64,000 nucleotides of DNA, from assembly GCF_000759025.1 (NCBI RefSeq), contig NZ_JPOS01000012.1, positions 400,357-464,356 on the forward strand. Reading direction: 5' to 3'. Shown one piece after another: positions 1-7,662 of this stretch. The stretch is from Phaeodactylibacter xiamenensis (lineage in GTDB: Bacteria; Bacteroidota; Bacteroidia; Chitinophagales; Saprospiraceae). Both the position numbers and the translations under genes were made by a program. The notes below the pieces were generated by a model. It was not told where the DNA came from. It worked only from the letters and a program-made list of their open reading frames with translations, and made no database searches. Positions within the stretch are counted from its first letter, which is position 1; each line of letters opens with the position of its first letter.

Positions 1-423
1 GCTAACCCAGACGAGAGAGACAGGCATAGTTTTCGCCCCTTTCGACTGCCACAGGATGCGCCACTTCACAAAGCCATCAAGCTCTTTCTGAAACGTAGAC
101 CGGCCCACCCCTACAGTAAGATTAGGGGTAACACCGTAGTCAAAACCCATACGCATAGAAGCCTGGTCTAAACCAAAAAACTGCTGGTACCCCTGATTGA
201 CTCGCCCGAAGCGGTGAAGGATACGGAAATCCAGAACCCCTTCGCCTATCATCTCCATGCTGTGCCCGTTAATGACCCGGCTGCTTTTGAAGGCATTGGT
301 GATTTGTTCGGTGGCAGGCTCTTCTTCGATCAGGCTCAGCAAATCATCTTCCTGAGCCAAGGCAGCAGGCAGCCATACCCACAGCATCAATAAGCCTGCA
401 ACTATGATTTTCAATTTGTGCAT
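1..423 (-). CDS. DUF5777-type outer-membrane beta-barrel protein, 3' part outside window
   Basis: The first 141 residues can be read on the minus strand from an ATG at 423; the rest lies beyond the window edge. A Sec signal peptide is clear (MHKLKIIVAGLLMLWVWLPA, ending in ALAQ), followed by an acidic stretch and then alternating hydrophobic residues with phrases such as VINGHSMEMIGEGVLDFRI and FGYDYGV-like strands that resemble the DUF5777 barrel family of Bacteroidota. It is the last gene seen of a three-gene minus-strand operon after the YceI protein (5 bp gap) and the di-haem lipoprotein. In this phylum the three families tend to occur together, which suggests an envelope electron-transfer or lipid-linked function, but the role is not known. 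Family call is moderately sure. Confidence 0.7.
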   Translation of the reverse strand, partial: MHKLKIIVAGLLMLWVWLPAALAQEDDLLSLIEEEPATEQITNAFKSSRVINGHSMEMIGEGVLDFRILHRFGRVNQGYQQFFGLDQASMRMGFDYGVTPNLTVGVGRSTFQKELDGFVKWRILWQSKGAKTMPVSLVWVS

Positions 424-428
424 CGTTA

Positions 429-1007
429 CTATTTTTTAAGGGGTTGAAGGTTAGCGTCTACTGTGATATCGACAACCTCTGCAATTTTACTGCCTACTAT
501 AGAGGGTATTTTGATTTTGTAGTCTTCGAGTTTGACGGAAAAAGCAGCCACAGCGTGAAGCCCCTCCCCATCACTCTGAATACTCCCCGTTGAACTAACC
601 TGATGGGTCACGCCATGAAGGGTAAGCAACCCTTTGGCGGTTACCGGCCAGGAGCCAGTTTTTTGCAGAGCTGCCTCATCGGGAAGCCCGGTCAGGTCAC
701 CCTTAAATACAGCTTTCGGGTACTGCTCGCTCTCCACGTAGTTTTCATTGAAATGCTCCTCCATCAGGCCATTTTTGAAATGAAACCCCTTCATACGTAC
801 TGCCCATTCCATTTTTCCAGACTGAAAGTCAAGTACACAGACCGCTTCTTTATTGAGGGCTTTAATTTCTTCGAAATAATCCGTGATGCCCTCGGCATCA
901 AAGGTGATCTGACCGCTACGGGTAAAAAACTTACTTTGGGCAGGCAAGGCTGTCTGCAAGGCGGTGCACAACAGCAGCCCCATCATCATTCGAATGGTGG
1001 TTATCAT
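429..1007 (-). CDS. YceI family periplasmic protein
   Basis: This 192-residue protein has a signal peptide (MITTIRMMMGLLLCTALQTALPAQ) and then the YceI lipocalin-like fold: an early KFFTRSGQITFDA strand, the conserved stretch around residues 85-105 with NENYVESEQYPKAVFKG, and a late VKLEDYKIKIPSIVG strand. YceI proteins bind isoprenoid-type lipids in the periplasm in structures known from other bacteria. It sits between the di-haem lipoprotein (30 bp upstream) and the DUF5777 barrel (5 bp downstream), so all three are probably co-transcribed from the promoter at 1737-1767. An isoprenoid quinone as ligand would fit the haem partner, but that is inference. The ATG at 1007 is followed by further Met codons at residues 7-9 that could also serve. 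Confidence 0.85.
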   Translation of the reverse strand: MITTIRMMMGLLLCTALQTALPAQSKFFTRSGQITFDAEGITDYFEEIKALNKEAVCVLDFQSGKMEWAVRMKGFHFKNGLMEEHFNENYVESEQYPKAVFKGDLTGLPDEAALQKTGSWPVTAKGLLTLHGVTHQVSSTGSIQSDGEGLHAVAAFSVKLEDYKIKIPSIVGSKIAEVVDITVDANLQPLKK

Positions 1008-1037
1008 GATTTTTTGTTTTTATAGTTTGGGAAAGCT

Positions 1038-1709
1038 CTAATTTTCGGGTGCGCCATCCGCCACCCACTGCTGTAGGAGGGCTATATCACAGGCTGACAA
1101 CGGATCACTGTTCTGAGGCATGGGTTCGTAGCTGGAGTCGTGGACAACTGAGCCAATCAGGCTGCCATTATCTGCTATTGATTTTAAGCCAGGATAATTA
1201 TCGGTAGCAATGCCGCCCGAAGGGGCGCCTGATGAATGGCAACCATTGCACCAGGTTTGCATAAGCGGCTGTACATGCAGGGCGTAAGAGATAGCCGCCG
1301 TATCACAGGCAGCAGGGGCGCAGGTAGTAGGCTTTGCGCCCTCATCAATCCAGAGCGCAATGTTCTGAATATTTCTGACAGACAGCATTTCATTGGGGGC
1401 TGGGGGCATGCGCTCTTCGCCGAAGGGCTTGACAAGCACCTTGTAGACTTCACTGGCTTTGTAGTTACCGGCAACGATGCCACGGCTTACAATTTTCTCG
1501 TAAGAGGTGAAGTCATATCCCTCTTCTCTATCAATACTGTTGTGACAGCCGCTCTGCGTGCAGTTCGAAATAAAGACGGGAAGAATATCCTGTTCAAAAC
1601 AAATACCGGAATCAGGCTCAATGTATTCCTGGGTACAGGCGTTCCCAAGGAATAACACCATTGCAATCAGCCCGCCCCGAAGGTATGCTGAAAATTTACA
1701 TTGTGACAT
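1038..1709 (-). CDS. Di-haem c-type cytochrome-like lipoprotein
   Basis: A 223-residue protein with a lipoprotein signal (lipobox LGNAC near residue 25). It carries two covalent-haem motifs: an unusual CTQSGCH (four residues between the cysteines, near residue 50) inside FEQDILPVFISNCTQSGCH, and a normal CNGCH near residue 155. Each is followed at a distance by a possible Met ligand (ERMPPAPNE and YEPMPQNSD). The two halves look like a duplicated cytochrome module of the planctomycete-type family. It heads the operon with the YceI and DUF5777 genes and has a strong promoter upstream. It probably acts as a periplasm-facing electron carrier anchored in the envelope. Whether the first motif is haem-loaded cannot be told from sequence. 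Confidence 0.75.
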   Translation of the reverse strand: MSQCKFSAYLRGGLIAMVLFLGNACTQEYIEPDSGICFEQDILPVFISNCTQSGCHNSIDREEGYDFTSYEKIVSRGIVAGNYKASEVYKVLVKPFGEERMPPAPNEMLSVRNIQNIALWIDEGAKPTTCAPAACDTAAISYALHVQPLMQTWCNGCHSSGAPSGGIATDNYPGLKSIADNGSLIGSVVHDSSYEPMPQNSDPLSACDIALLQQWVADGAPEN

Positions 1710-1736
1710 TTGTTGTGGCTTTTTCTGTTGTTACCA

Positions 1737-1767
1737 CAAATGTATGCCCACCGCTAAGCTCTTGCAA
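1737..1767 (-). promoter_or_regulatory. Bacteroidota-type promoter for the cytochrome/YceI/DUF5777 operon
   Basis: On the minus strand TTG (1767-1765) is followed after exactly 20 bases by TACATTTG (1744-1737), matching the phylum consensus TTTG-N19-21-TAnnTTTG. It lies 28 bp upstream of the ATG of the di-haem lipoprotein. Confidence 0.65.
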
Positions 1768-1901
1768 TTACAATTTTCTGAGGTTCTCAAATTTTGCCAT
1801 GAGCTTTCAAGCTGCAAAGCACCGTCAATACTGAATTAGCTGTCAAATTTGTCAATTTATAGTTATTCCATATAAGAGCACTCCTTCAGCCAGACGACGT
1901 A

Positions 1902-2564
1902 TTATCGGGTGCTAAAATCCTCCAGCTCGGCTACCCCCCGCACCGCCTGCTCCACCCGTTCGCCGGCAATACTCCGCCGCAGCCCCACAATCCAGGCAAA
2001 ACGGGGCATTGGCTTACCCATCTCCCGGATGAGCCAAAAGGTAAAAGGTAGAAGAGCCGCACTCAATACCATTTGCGCGAGCAGCCACTGCGGGTCCCCG
2101 CTGGCAAAAAGATCAATGCCGAAGAGCAGCTGGAACCAGAAAAATACATGCGCCAGGTAAAAGGGTACACTGCTCATGAGCAATTGGGTAATGGCGAGGC
2201 GGTGCTTACGTAAGCGTTCCAGCCCCACTTGCACCTCCACTACCGGCCCGTCAAATTGGAGCATGCCCAGCAGGATGAGCTGCCCTGCACTGCCGCTTAT
2301 GCCCACCACTGCGAACAGGCTTAGCACCACTGCTGATATTTGCGGAGCAGTATGCCCCTGAAAAGTGGCTATGCAGGTGCTCAGCCCAGCCAGCAGGAGT
2401 ACCCAAACCAGCGTTTCGGCTATCCGGGCGGCCCACAGCGCCCGCAAAGGGCGGCGGGCGGCTTGCTGCTGCATTTGCCGGGCGGTCATCAGATTTAGCC
2501 GGGTATTTTGGTCCAATTGCGCCTGATGGCTTTTCCAGAGGGCTTTCCAGTCATTCGTTTCCAT
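1902..2564 (-). CDS. Membrane protein paired with ECF sigma factor
   Basis: This 220-residue protein starts 7 bp after the sigma-factor gene and is probably translated from the same mRNA. Its N-terminus (METNDWKALWKSHQAQLDQNT) is polar and amphipathic, followed by about four hydrophobic segments (roughly residues 48-68, 78-105, 130-150 and 160-180) and a charged C-terminus. The position is that of an anti-sigma factor, yet I see neither a zinc-binding HxxxCxxC motif nor a FecR-like domain. In Bacteroidota a polar DWKALW-type head plus membrane segments is common in genes following ECF sigma factors. Regulation of the sigma factor is an inference from context only. Confidence 0.6.
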   Translation of the reverse strand: METNDWKALWKSHQAQLDQNTRLNLMTARQMQQQAARRPLRALWAARIAETLVWVLLLAGLSTCIATFQGHTAPQISAVVLSLFAVVGISGSAGQLILLGMLQFDGPVVEVQVGLERLRKHRLAITQLLMSSVPFYLAHVFFWFQLLFGIDLFASGDPQWLLAQMVLSAALLPFTFWLIREMGKPMPRFAWIVGLRRSIAGERVEQAVRGVAELEDFSTR

Positions 2565-2571
2565 AATGGTA

Positions 2572-3063
2572 TTATTTTAGTTCTTTTTTGAGCCGCTGCT
2601 TCAGCCGGCTGATTTTCGTGCCCACGTTGCTCTTGCTGATGCCCAGCATCTCTCCGATTTCCCCGTGCGGGTAATCTTCCAGGTAGAGAAGCATCAAAGC
2701 GCGCTCCAAAGGCGGCAGGGCTTGTACCCAGCGGTACAGTTGCTCACTTCGCCCTGAAGGCTGCCCGGGCTGCCCGGTATGGGGTAGTGCTTCAAAAACT
2801 TCCTGATGCCGTTGGCGCCGCTCTTCCCTCCGCAGCCGGTCGATGCTGACATTCAGGGCGATGCGGTAAAGCCAGGTGGACAAAGCATAGGCCGGCTTGT
2901 AGTTGCCGAGGGATTGCCAAATCTGTATGCTGATGTCCTGCACCAGGTCCTCAAAGTCAGCCTCATTGCGGGTGTACAGGCGAGCTACCTTGAAGATGAT
3001 GCCACGGTGCTGCTGCAGTACAGTTTCGAAATCGGGAGCCGGATGTTTAGCTTTGTTTGGCAC
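2572..3063 (-). CDS. ECF-type RNA polymerase sigma factor
   Basis: A 163-residue sigma-70 family protein with region 2 (about residues 25-80, including DFEDLVQDISIQIWQSL and STWLYRIALNVSIDRLRR) and region 4 (about 108-160, with LPPLERALMLLYLEDY and the helix-turn-helix GEIGEMLGISKSNVGTKISRLKQRLKK). Regions 1.1 and 3 are missing, as in ECF factors. The start is GTG at 3063: an ATG nine codons upstream is followed at once by a TAA stop, and there is no usable ATG nearby. It is followed by a multi-pass membrane protein that may control it. Its target genes cannot be deduced from this window. Confidence 0.88.
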   Translation of the reverse strand: MPNKAKHPAPDFETVLQQHRGIIFKVARLYTRNEADFEDLVQDISIQIWQSLGNYKPAYALSTWLYRIALNVSIDRLRREERRQRHQEVFEALPHTGQPGQPSGRSEQLYRWVQALPPLERALMLLYLEDYPHGEIGEMLGISKSNVGTKISRLKQRLKKELK

Positions 3064-3140
3064 GATGCGTGTGGTTGAATTGGTTTACATCTTATTATTC
3101 GATGTGGGCGGGGCAAAAATCACAGCAGCTCAGCTTTTTT

Positions 3141-4295
3141 TTAAAATTGCTTCTTTAGCACGCTCAGGACTTTCACCATAAAGACCACGTGCTCTTTCAT
3201 ATAGCCAGTTTGATTAAAAGTGCCAGCCAGGTAGACTTCCAGTTCCGGGCAGTAGTACATGTAGGAGCCGGTCGAGCCGGAATGCCCAATGAGCGTCAGG
3301 TCAGGCAGCAGGGGAAAAAGCCCCCTCAGGCGAAATTTGCGGAGGCCATAACCGTACTCCATACCACGGGTTTCCGGTACCCACTGTTGCATAGCCTCGT
3401 AGGTACTGCGATTGATGAGCTTGCCAGTATTCAGGGCTTCCATAAACTGCAGGAGGTCATCCGTAGTGGTAAGCAGCCCACCGCCAGCCCAGTCGGCACT
3501 CAGGCTTTTGAAGGTACTGATATCCATATCATCTGCATAAAGTTCTGCCATTCGCCCGGTGTAGGGATCCAAAGGGTCCGAACGGAAATACATACTCGTC
3601 TGGGTGAGCTGCAGTGGTTCCAGGATTTGGGCTTCCAACACCTCGTGCAGGGGCTGCCGGTACAGCCGTTCTATAATTAGCCCGAGCAGAAAATATTCCG
3701 TATCGGTGTAGTAATAACCCTGCCCCGGTGGAAAGTGGGGCTTCAGGTTTTGGCGGGTATAGTCCAAAATGGCCTGAGGTGTCCAGAATTGGTTAGGCTC
3801 GGTCAGCATACGCTCCAGAAAAGCCATGCCCTGCTCCGGGCGGTCCTCAAACCAATCGGGCAGCCCGGAGGTATGCTGCAGCAACTGAGCGATGGTGATT
3901 TGCCCGGTCATATCCACCCCATTCCACACATGGAGACCGGCGTAGGCATCTTCAGGAAGGTAGTTGCTTAGTGGCGCATCGAGCTCCAGCTTCCCTTCTT
4001 CCACCAACAGCATGACTAGTGTGGCGGTAAAGGTTTTACCAATACTTGCGGAATGAAAGGGACTGGCAGGGCTGACCAGGCTGCCGTCTTCAAATTGTCC
4101 CCCGGTGAAAGTCCACTGCAGGCCGCGGCCCGGCGCATAGACGGAGAGGAAGGCATTGTGAACCTTGGCCTTATCCAGCTCACGCTGAAACAGCTTTTCA
4201 ATTTTGCGCTCTGCTTTTTTAAGCCGCTGAGCAGGCCCCGGCTTCGGAGGAAAAAGGAAAGATAGCATCATGGTTGCAGTTAGGATCGTTTTCAT
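3141..4295 (-). CDS. Serine hydrolase, beta-lactamase class C / penicillin-binding fold
   Basis: This 384-residue exported protein has a signal peptide (MKTILTATMMLSFLFPPKPGPA) and the class C beta-lactamase-like fold. The nucleophile motif SxxK is SIGK (within FHSASIGKTFTATLVM, near residue 85). The second motif is a Tyr-rich YYYTDTEY (near residue 195) in place of a plain YxN. The third, HSG, is in LIGHSGSTGSYMYYCPE near residue 340. Such enzymes (S12 peptidases, esterases) act in the periplasm, and the substrate cannot be predicted. The gene follows the M28 peptidase gene on the same strand, with a 79 bp gap that may hold its own promoter. Confidence 0.88.
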   Translation of the reverse strand: MKTILTATMMLSFLFPPKPGPAQRLKKAERKIEKLFQRELDKAKVHNAFLSVYAPGRGLQWTFTGGQFEDGSLVSPASPFHSASIGKTFTATLVMLLVEEGKLELDAPLSNYLPEDAYAGLHVWNGVDMTGQITIAQLLQHTSGLPDWFEDRPEQGMAFLERMLTEPNQFWTPQAILDYTRQNLKPHFPPGQGYYYTDTEYFLLGLIIERLYRQPLHEVLEAQILEPLQLTQTSMYFRSDPLDPYTGRMAELYADDMDISTFKSLSADWAGGGLLTTTDDLLQFMEALNTGKLINRSTYEAMQQWVPETRGMEYGYGLRKFRLRGLFPLLPDLTLIGHSGSTGSYMYYCPELEVYLAGTFNQTGYMKEHVVFMVKVLSVLKKQF

Positions 4296-4374
4296 TAGCG
4301 ATCATCTTTGTTTGATACAAAGGTGCTGCAACCTGTTCCGGGAATCGTCCGGGAATGAAAAAGCGGACTTAATC

Positions 4375-5382
4375 TTAAAATTCGCCGTTAGCTTCCCTGT
4401 ACACCACCGCAAGGACCACCTGCCCCACTGCCCGGAGGGTCCGTTTGTCGATGATGTCGAGGTCATCATTGTGGGTATGCCAGTGCTCGCCAAAGCCGGT
4501 TTGGGTGCCCTGCGCCCGGTTGATGATGTCGATCATAGGTATACGGGCGATGGTATTGACGTAGTAGTGGTCATCGGTAATAGCGCCCCCCTGCTGATTG
4601 ACAAAGTAATTGCCATAGCCCATATTCTGTGCCAGCGCCCACACTTTATTCATAATCTGCGGGGCATACTGCATGGAAAAATACTCTTTGGGGAAGCGTG
4701 CGCCCTTTGCGCCTACCATATCCAGCAGGATACCGTACTTTGGCTTCTGTGCACCGGTGACATGAGGGTTGCGCGACCAGTACTGAGACCCCAATGCGTA
4801 AGTATCCGGCGTTTCTCCACCACTTTCGCCAAAGTCTTCGGCATCAAAAAGCACAATATCGACGCCCATCTCGATAGGATTAGCCTGTAGCTGACGGGCG
4901 ACTTCCAGTAGCACGCCAACGCCGCTGCCCCCATCGTCTGCACCCAGGATGGGCTCGTCCCGGCGCTCTTCACTGATTGGAGAATCTGCAAAGGGGCGGG
5001 TATCCCAGTGGGCGGCAAGGAGAATGCGCTTTTGGGCCCCGGGGTTGAACTGGGCAATGATATTGGTGGACTGCAGCACCTCGCCAGTGTAGGCCTTGGC
5101 TTCAAAGTCCTGCGCTATGACCTTTGCGCCGAAGCGCTCCAACTGTTCCACCAGCCAGGCTTTGGTCTGACGGTGCCCTTCGGTATTGGGTACACGGGGG
5201 CCGAATTCGACCTGCCGGGCGACATAAGCAAGGGCCGAGTCGCGCTCAAATTTTGGTACGCTGACTTTCTCTTTCGGTGGAGGAGGCGGGATGCTTTCAC
5301 TACTACTATCCGTACCACAACTGCTCAGCAACAGCAACATGCTGAACCCCAGGGCTACAACTATTCTTTGCATGATGTTCAT
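4375..5382 (-). CDS. M28 family zinc aminopeptidase / glutaminyl cyclase-like lipoprotein
   Basis: A 335-residue lipoprotein (lipobox LLLSSC near residue 22) with the M28 fold. Metal-binding stretches are visible in order: AAHWDTRPF (His and Asp, about 120), GADDGGSGVGVLLE (bridging Asp, about 148), FDAEDFGESG (Glu/Asp, about 185) and HWHTHNDDLDII (His, about 305). The W in AHWDTRPFAD and the HTHND ending are closer to the glutaminyl-peptide cyclotransferase branch than to classic aminopeptidases. If so it would cyclise N-terminal Gln in the periplasm, a common modification of exported Bacteroidota proteins. It starts 3 bp after thiL, so the two are probably co-transcribed. Confidence 0.85.
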   Translation of the reverse strand: MNIMQRIVVALGFSMLLLLSSCGTDSSSESIPPPPPKEKVSVPKFERDSALAYVARQVEFGPRVPNTEGHRQTKAWLVEQLERFGAKVIAQDFEAKAYTGEVLQSTNIIAQFNPGAQKRILLAAHWDTRPFADSPISEERRDEPILGADDGGSGVGVLLEVARQLQANPIEMGVDIVLFDAEDFGESGGETPDTYALGSQYWSRNPHVTGAQKPKYGILLDMVGAKGARFPKEYFSMQYAPQIMNKVWALAQNMGYGNYFVNQQGGAITDDHYYVNTIARIPMIDIINRAQGTQTGFGEHWHTHNDDLDIIDKRTLRAVGQVVLAVVYREANGEF

Positions 5383-5385
5383 CGC

Positions 5386-6444
5386 TTAATTCTTAGAAGG
5401 ATCGAAGTGTTTCCAGCCTTGCGCGGTGATATCGTGAAGTTTGCCTCCTTTGGAATTGAGCTTCACCCCATCTTCGGCAGGCACAATCTCTCCGGCGATG
5501 TAGATATCCGCCATATACTTCACCTTATCGAGGTCCTTTGGGTCTACTGTAAACAGCAGCTCATAGTCCTCTCCTCCGCTCAGGGCGACGGTAATCGGGT
5601 CCATATTGAAATCAATGGCCTGGAACTGTGCATCCTCGTGAATGGGTACGCCACTTTCTTCAAGCAGCACACCTACGCCCGATTGCTTCGCAATGTGGAA
5701 GAGTTCGGAGCCCAGCCCATCCGAAATATCGATCATAGCGGTGGGCACCAGGTCCGCTTTGGCGAAAGCCTCAATCATGTCCTTTCGCGCCTCCGGTTTG
5801 AGTTGGCGCTCCAGCAGATAGTCGTGCCCTTCCAGCGTCGGCTGCAGCTCGGGGTCAGACAGGTAAATCTGTTTCTCCCGCTCCAGAATTTGAAGCCCCA
5901 TGTAGGCGGCCCCCAGGTTGCCGGTAATGCAAATCAGGTCACCCACTTTTGCGGTATTGCGATAAGTCAGGCGCTCTTTATGCCCCTTTCCGATTGCAGT
6001 AACGCTGATGACCAATCCTTTGGGGGAAGAGGTCGTATCTCCGCCTATGAGGTCGACATTATACACGCTGCAGGCCGTTCGAATCCCTTCGTACAGTTCT
6101 TCCATGGCTTCAACCGAGTAGCGGTTAGACAGCGCCACAGAAACCATAATTTGCTGAGGGATGGCATTCATGGCGTAAATGTCAGAAAGATTGACGACCA
6201 CCGCTTTGTACCCCAGGTGCTTCAGGGGCGTATACATCAGGTCGAAGTGTATGCCCTCCACCAGCATATCGGTGGAAACAACGGTAAACGCGCCCTGATG
6301 GTCGATCACGGCAGCATCATCACCTATGCCTTTAACGGAAGATCTGTGGTGCAGCGGAAAGCGCTGCGTGAGGTGGTCGATAAGCCCAAACTCACCGAGT
6401 GTATTGACATCGGTGCGTTTGGGCGTATTAGATTCGTTGGCCAT
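5386..6444 (-). CDS. thiL: Thiamine-monophosphate kinase
   Basis: ThiL phosphorylates thiamine monophosphate to thiamine pyrophosphate with ATP in the cytoplasm, the last step of the pathway. The 352-residue length is usual. Visible motifs are the N-terminal FGLIDHLT, the metal/ATP loop VKGIGDDAAVID (about residue 40), DMLVEGIHF, the VNLSDIYAMNA stretch (about 85), VDLIGGDTTSSP (about 130), ITGNLGAAYMG, MIDISDGLGSEL and LSGGEDYELLF (about 285). A TACCTTTG box at 6471-6478 offers a promoter, so it need not depend on the thioredoxin genes 43 bp upstream. The M28 peptidase follows within 3 bp. Confidence 0.95.
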   Translation of the reverse strand: MANESNTPKRTDVNTLGEFGLIDHLTQRFPLHHRSSVKGIGDDAAVIDHQGAFTVVSTDMLVEGIHFDLMYTPLKHLGYKAVVVNLSDIYAMNAIPQQIMVSVALSNRYSVEAMEELYEGIRTACSVYNVDLIGGDTTSSPKGLVISVTAIGKGHKERLTYRNTAKVGDLICITGNLGAAYMGLQILEREKQIYLSDPELQPTLEGHDYLLERQLKPEARKDMIEAFAKADLVPTAMIDISDGLGSELFHIAKQSGVGVLLEESGVPIHEDAQFQAIDFNMDPITVALSGGEDYELLFTVDPKDLDKVKYMADIYIAGEIVPAEDGVKLNSKGGKLHDITAQGWKHFDPSKN

Positions 6445-6470
6445 AATTTATATCTTGCTATATTGGCGCG

Positions 6471-6478
6471 CAAAGGTA
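6471..6478 (-). promoter_or_regulatory. Promoter -7 box for thiL
   Basis: The minus strand reads TACCTTTG, a full match to the Bacteroidota -7 element TAnnTTTG, 27 bp before the thiL ATG and just past the stop of the upstream thioredoxin gene. No clear TTG was found at the -33 position. Confidence 0.45.
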
Positions 6479-6487
6479 CGGCCAAAC

Positions 6488-7651
6488 TTACAGACGCTCT
6501 ATTTTTTCGAGCAGTTCCTTGGTCTCGGTGTAGTCTTCGCCGCTGGCTTTGGCTAGTTCGATGGCTTTCTTTGCGGCGGCTTTGGCCGCTTTTTTGTTGC
6601 CTAGTTTGTAGTACAGGGCAGCAAGGGTGTCATTATTGTAGAAAGTGGACTCGATTTCCACAGAGCGCTCGGCCCACTTCACGGCTTCTTTCAGCATCTT
6701 CTTGTCGTCTACGCTTTCGTAGAAAGTCCAGGCGATGGAGTTCAGCTCGTTGGCATCTTCGGAAGGATAATCCGTCAGGTAATCTACTGCAGCCTGTGGG
6801 AAAGCAGTGGGGTCGTTGACCCGATAGTAATTCATTTTGAAGTTGGCGAAGATTGGTCCCGGGTTGTCCGGAAAAGCAGCTTTGAACTTCGCCTCGGCGT
6901 CTGCCATCATCTTTTCTTCTCCATCTGCCGCACTCAACGTCTGCATAATGGCGCGCTGAATCTTAGCGGTAATGTAACGTTCGCTAAAAAGGGCTTCGTA
7001 AGCTTCGCGCCGCTTCAGTATTTCCTTGAAATAAGGGTCATCCATTTTAGTTGCCGCCTGGAAAATGAGCTGCATTTCGATCTCTCCTGTCCAGTCTTTC
7101 TGAGTACTCAGGTAAGCAGTAGCAATCTCATTGGCATTGGCAGCCATTGCATCAGCCGCAGCGATAGCATAGTTCTTCAGGAATTCAGGATCGCGCTCGC
7201 CTGCTTCAAACTTACGCTCCATGCTGGCAATTTGCCTGGATGGGTCCTGCGCTTCCCGGCCGAGCTGCAGAAAAGCTTCTGCATCCTGATAGCCTACGGC
7301 GCGGTGTACCAGCTCGCCATTAGCGTCAATGAACAACAAGGTTGGATAAGCCCGCACTTTGTATTTGCGTGCCAGCCCCATTCCTTCACCCTTTTCCATG
7401 TCAATTTTAGCATTGACAAAATTATTGTTGTAGTACTCGCCCACCTCGGCTTGGGTGAACACATCCCTGGCCATCATTTTGCAGGGCCCGCACCATTCTG
7501 CGTAAGCATCCACAAAAATCAGGCGGTCCTGATCTGCTGCTTTAGCCAGGATTTTTTTCCAGTTGCCGTCTTCAAACTGAATGCCTTCCTGCGCCAGTCC
7601 GGCGGTGGCAAGAGCTGCAATCAGTGCTATGGCGATGGATAGTTTCTTCAT
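6488..7651 (-). CDS. Thioredoxin-domain protein with TPR-like C-terminus (copy 2)
   Basis: This 387-residue exported protein has a signal peptide (MKKLSIAIALIAALATAGLA, then QEG), a thioredoxin domain (about 22-140) with the active site EWCGPCK in DAYAEWCGPCKMMARDVF, the cis-Pro region AYPTLLFID, and a long alpha-helical tail that ends in TPR-like helices (NNDTLAALYYKLGNKKAAKAAAKKA). It is clearly paralogous to the next gene upstream (same layout, same DAYAEWCGPCK). Such proteins reduce or shuffle disulfides in the periplasm, here perhaps scaffolded by the helical tail. It begins 11 bp after its paralogue, so a shared transcript is likely. Confidence 0.88.
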   Translation of the reverse strand: MKKLSIAIALIAALATAGLAQEGIQFEDGNWKKILAKAADQDRLIFVDAYAEWCGPCKMMARDVFTQAEVGEYYNNNFVNAKIDMEKGEGMGLARKYKVRAYPTLLFIDANGELVHRAVGYQDAEAFLQLGREAQDPSRQIASMERKFEAGERDPEFLKNYAIAAADAMAANANEIATAYLSTQKDWTGEIEMQLIFQAATKMDDPYFKEILKRREAYEALFSERYITAKIQRAIMQTLSAADGEEKMMADAEAKFKAAFPDNPGPIFANFKMNYYRVNDPTAFPQAAVDYLTDYPSEDANELNSIAWTFYESVDDKKMLKEAVKWAERSVEIESTFYNNDTLAALYYKLGNKKAAKAAAKKAIELAKASGEDYTETKELLEKIERL

Positions 7652-7662
7652 TGGTATGGTAT

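Noticed and set aside
5008..6819. Plus-strand open frame of 603 codons opposite thiL and the M28 gene
   Set aside because: It is the antisense shadow of two well-identified genes; its translation has no family features and a composition unlike real proteins.
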